Assembly: GCF_024756235.1 (NCBI RefSeq)
Contig: NZ_JANUGY010000006.1
Span: 124,001-188,000, forward strand
Length of the DNA: 64,000 nt
Direction: 5' to 3'
From: Massilia kyonggiensis
GTDB lineage: Bacteria; Pseudomonadota; Gammaproteobacteria; Burkholderiales; Burkholderiaceae_D
In this document: piece after piece, positions 62,410-64,000 of the stretch
How positions within the stretch are numbered: the stretch's first letter is position 1
Layout of the letters: each line of letters begins with the position of its first letter
Program-made: the position numbers and the translations under genes
The notes under the pieces: model-generated
Databases searched by the model: none
Seen by the model: the letters and a program-made list of their open reading frames with translations, nothing else
Told to the model about the DNA's origin: nothing

Positions 62410-64000
62410 CTACATCTTCATTTCGTAGCGGATGCCGAGGGTGGTGTACGTACGGGTCGCCGTCGCCGCGCTCTGCACGAGGGTGCCCGTGTCGACGCTG
62501 CGCGCGCTGTCGTAGAGGCGCGGATCGAGGTTGTTCGCGGACAGGCGCACCTGCGCGTTCGCATTCAGCTTGTACAAGCCGTAAAAGTCGAACTGGCGCT
62601 TCATGCCCGTGTACGCGGTCTCGTTGACGGTGGTCTGCACGAGGGTCGCGGGCGTCCAGTTCAAGCCGCCGCCCACCGTCAGCGGCAAGCCTTTCAGGCG
62701 CCAGTCCGAGCCCACGTTGGCCGTCTGCTTCGGCTGCTGGTCGAGGCGGTTGTCCGGGCCCGGAATGCCGTCGACATTCGACCAGTAACGGCTGTAGTTC
62801 GCGCGCACGTCGACGTTCGGCGCGCCCGCGTAGACGTCCGTCAGCGGAAACTTCGCTTCCAGTTCGATGCCGCGCGTGCGGGCACGGCCGATGTTGATGG
62901 GCGTGGACACCCAGCGCGGCCCGCTCGCCGTCTGCGCCAGCACCGTCGTGCGGCGCTGCAGGTCGTCGATGTTGCGCGCGAATCCGCTCGCGGACAGGAT
63001 GCCGCTCTTGCCGACGTAATGTTCGTACGCGACGTCGATCCCGGTCGCCAGTTCCGGCTTCAGGCTCGGATTGCCCGTGCGGTCCGGACGCGTGGCGTCG
63101 TTGTACGTGGAGATCGTCGGCACGGCGATCAGATCGTTCAGTCCCGGCGCTTTATAGCTGCGCGTGACGCTCGCGCGCACCTGGTCTTTATCGTGTTCCG
63201 GGATGCGCCACACGCCGTGCAGCACGGGACTCCACACCTTGGACAGGTTGCGGACCCGATCGCTGGTGATGCGAATGCCTTCCCAGCGCAGGCCGAGATA
63301 AGTGGAAAACTGCGGCGTGACGTCCCACTCGTCCTGCACGAACGCGGCGACGCGGCGCGAATCGGCCGCCAGCGATGCGCCGCCGCCGTCGAACAGCGCG
63401 GCCGAATCGCCGGCCGCGACGTGTTCCTGGCTGCGATGGCCTCCTTCGACCTCCCAGCCGGCCGCGAACAGGTGTCCTTTACCCATCGGGCGCGTGTACT
63501 TGCCGCCCGTATTCAGGCTCCCGTCGCGCGTGGCGTCGCTGTCGACGTAGCGCAGCAATGGGCTGCCCGCGGCATCGAACGTATTGCGCAGGACGTCGCT
63601 GTGGCTGCGGCCACCGGCGAAGCCGAATTTCACGTCCAGGCGCGCGCCGCCGTCCATGCGGTGCAGCCAGTTGCCGAAGCCGCGTACGAACGTCGAATTC
63701 GACGTCGAATCGGATCTCTGGTGCGCATATTCCGGCGCGGTCGTGCCGATGGGCTGGTCGAGGCGGCTGTCGCCGCCGCTGCGGTTGCGGTTCGCGACGA
63801 GGAACGGTTGAAACGTCAGCGTGTCTCCGTTCGAAAATTTATAGGCGAAGCGCGGCGTGAGGAACAGGGAGTCGTTGACGCCGCCGCCTTCGTCGTGGAT
63901 GCGCTGCTCGCGCTGCACGGTGCCATCCTTCAGCGTGTTCAGGTTGACGGTGTCGCTGTCGTTGTGCTGGCGCGCCTGGTTGACGGCGCCCGTCAGGTTC
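62410..64000 (-). CDS. TonB-dependent receptor, C-terminal part
   Basis: The frame is open to the end of the window, so the signal peptide, plug domain and start are missing; about 529 residues of beta-barrel are visible. Typical receptor features include FSTYLGLRWEGIRI, VRASVTRSYKAPGLNDLIA, the NPSLKPELATGIDVAYEHY segment (the conserved NP-x-L-KPE motif) and repeated amphipathic strands ending YTTLGIRYEMKM. It takes up a large substrate such as a siderophore, peptide or glycan. The following M13 genes point to peptides, by inference. Confidence 0.88.
   Translation of the reverse strand, partial: NLTGAVNQARQHNDSDTVNLNTLKDGTVQREQRIHDEGGGVNDSLFLTPRFAYKFSNGDTLTFQPFLVANRNRSGGDSRLDQPIGTTAPEYAHQRSDSTSNSTFVRGFGNWLHRMDGGARLDVKFGFAGGRSHSDVLRNTFDAAGSPLLRYVDSDATRDGSLNTGGKYTRPMGKGHLFAAGWEVEGGHRSQEHVAAGDSAALFDGGGASLAADSRRVAAFVQDEWDVTPQFSTYLGLRWEGIRITSDRVRNLSKVWSPVLHGVWRIPEHDKDQVRASVTRSYKAPGLNDLIAVPTISTYNDATRPDRTGNPSLKPELATGIDVAYEHYVGKSGILSASGFARNIDDLQRRTTVLAQTASGPRWVSTPINIGRARTRGIELEAKFPLTDVYAGAPNVDVRANYSRYWSNVDGIPGPDNRLDQQPKQTANVGSDWRLKGLPLTVGGGLNWTPATLVQTTVNETAYTGMKRQFDFYGLYKLNANAQVRLSANNLDPRLYDSARSVDTGTLVQSAATATRTYTTLGIRYEMKM

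Overview
The window is high-GC (mostly about 65-70 %), gene-dense DNA. Gene content and protein families point to a betaproteobacterium of the Oxalobacteraceae, most like Massilia, Duganella or Janthinobacterium; this is inference from gene families, since no rRNA gene is present. Most of the window is a large XrtA (exosortase A)/PEP-CTERM exopolysaccharide locus with its accessory regions.

Layout. (1) 1-4.8 kb: the end of the TPR protein PrsT, a FeeM-type N-acyl amino acid synthase, a ThiF-fold enzyme, a nitroreductase-like enzyme, and one PEP-CTERM substrate protein behind a sigma-54 promoter. (2) 4.87-8.6 kb, minus strand: an HPr-rel-A cassette (SPGYWK-motif protein, PqqD-like protein, HprK-related kinase, nucleotidyltransferase, GAF protein), also behind a sigma-54-type promoter. 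(3) 8.7-10.3 kb, minus: the EpsE-type export lipoprotein and a trypsin-like protease. (4) 10.5-24.9 kb, plus: a sigma-54 promoter followed by the core operon: chain-length protein, tyrosine autokinase, outer-membrane protein, AAA ATPase, polysaccharide deacetylase, FemAB protein, three glycosyltransferases, XrtA-EpsI fusion, amidotransferase. (5) 25-42 kb: an accessory block with a low-GC acyltransferase, a minus operon (deacetylase, LMW phosphatase-like, ATP-grasp, acyltransferase remnant, acyl-CoA ligase, PLP decarboxylase), a DegT/GNAT pair, another deacetylase, glycosyltransferases, a flippase, and ACP plus two alpha/beta hydrolases. (6) 41.9-49.8 kb, minus: parallel beta-helix protein, PrsR, PrsK, the initiating sugar transferase, and a TviB-like UDP-GlcNAc dehydrogenase. 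(7) 50-64 kb: GT2, tRNA-Arg(CCG), a diheme cytochrome c, three paralogous secreted beta-helix proteins, two M13 peptidases and part of a TonB-dependent receptor.

How it fits together: the sugar transferase starts a lipid-linked repeat, the glycosyltransferases extend it, the flippase moves it across the inner membrane, the chain-length protein and kinase control polymer length, and EpsE exports it. XrtA processes PEP-CTERM proteins such as the one at 3963. PrsK/PrsR (PrsR has an intact GAFTGA loop) are the natural activators of the three sigma-54-type promoters found at 3880, 8616 (minus) and 10507, which would tie together the substrate protein, the HPr-rel-A cassette and the polysaccharide operon.

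The least explained parts are the HPr-rel-A cassette with its putative substrate, the FeeM/ThiF/nitroreductase trio, and the beta-helix triplet, in which two members share an identically spaced upstream motif and carry repeated four-cysteine modules.
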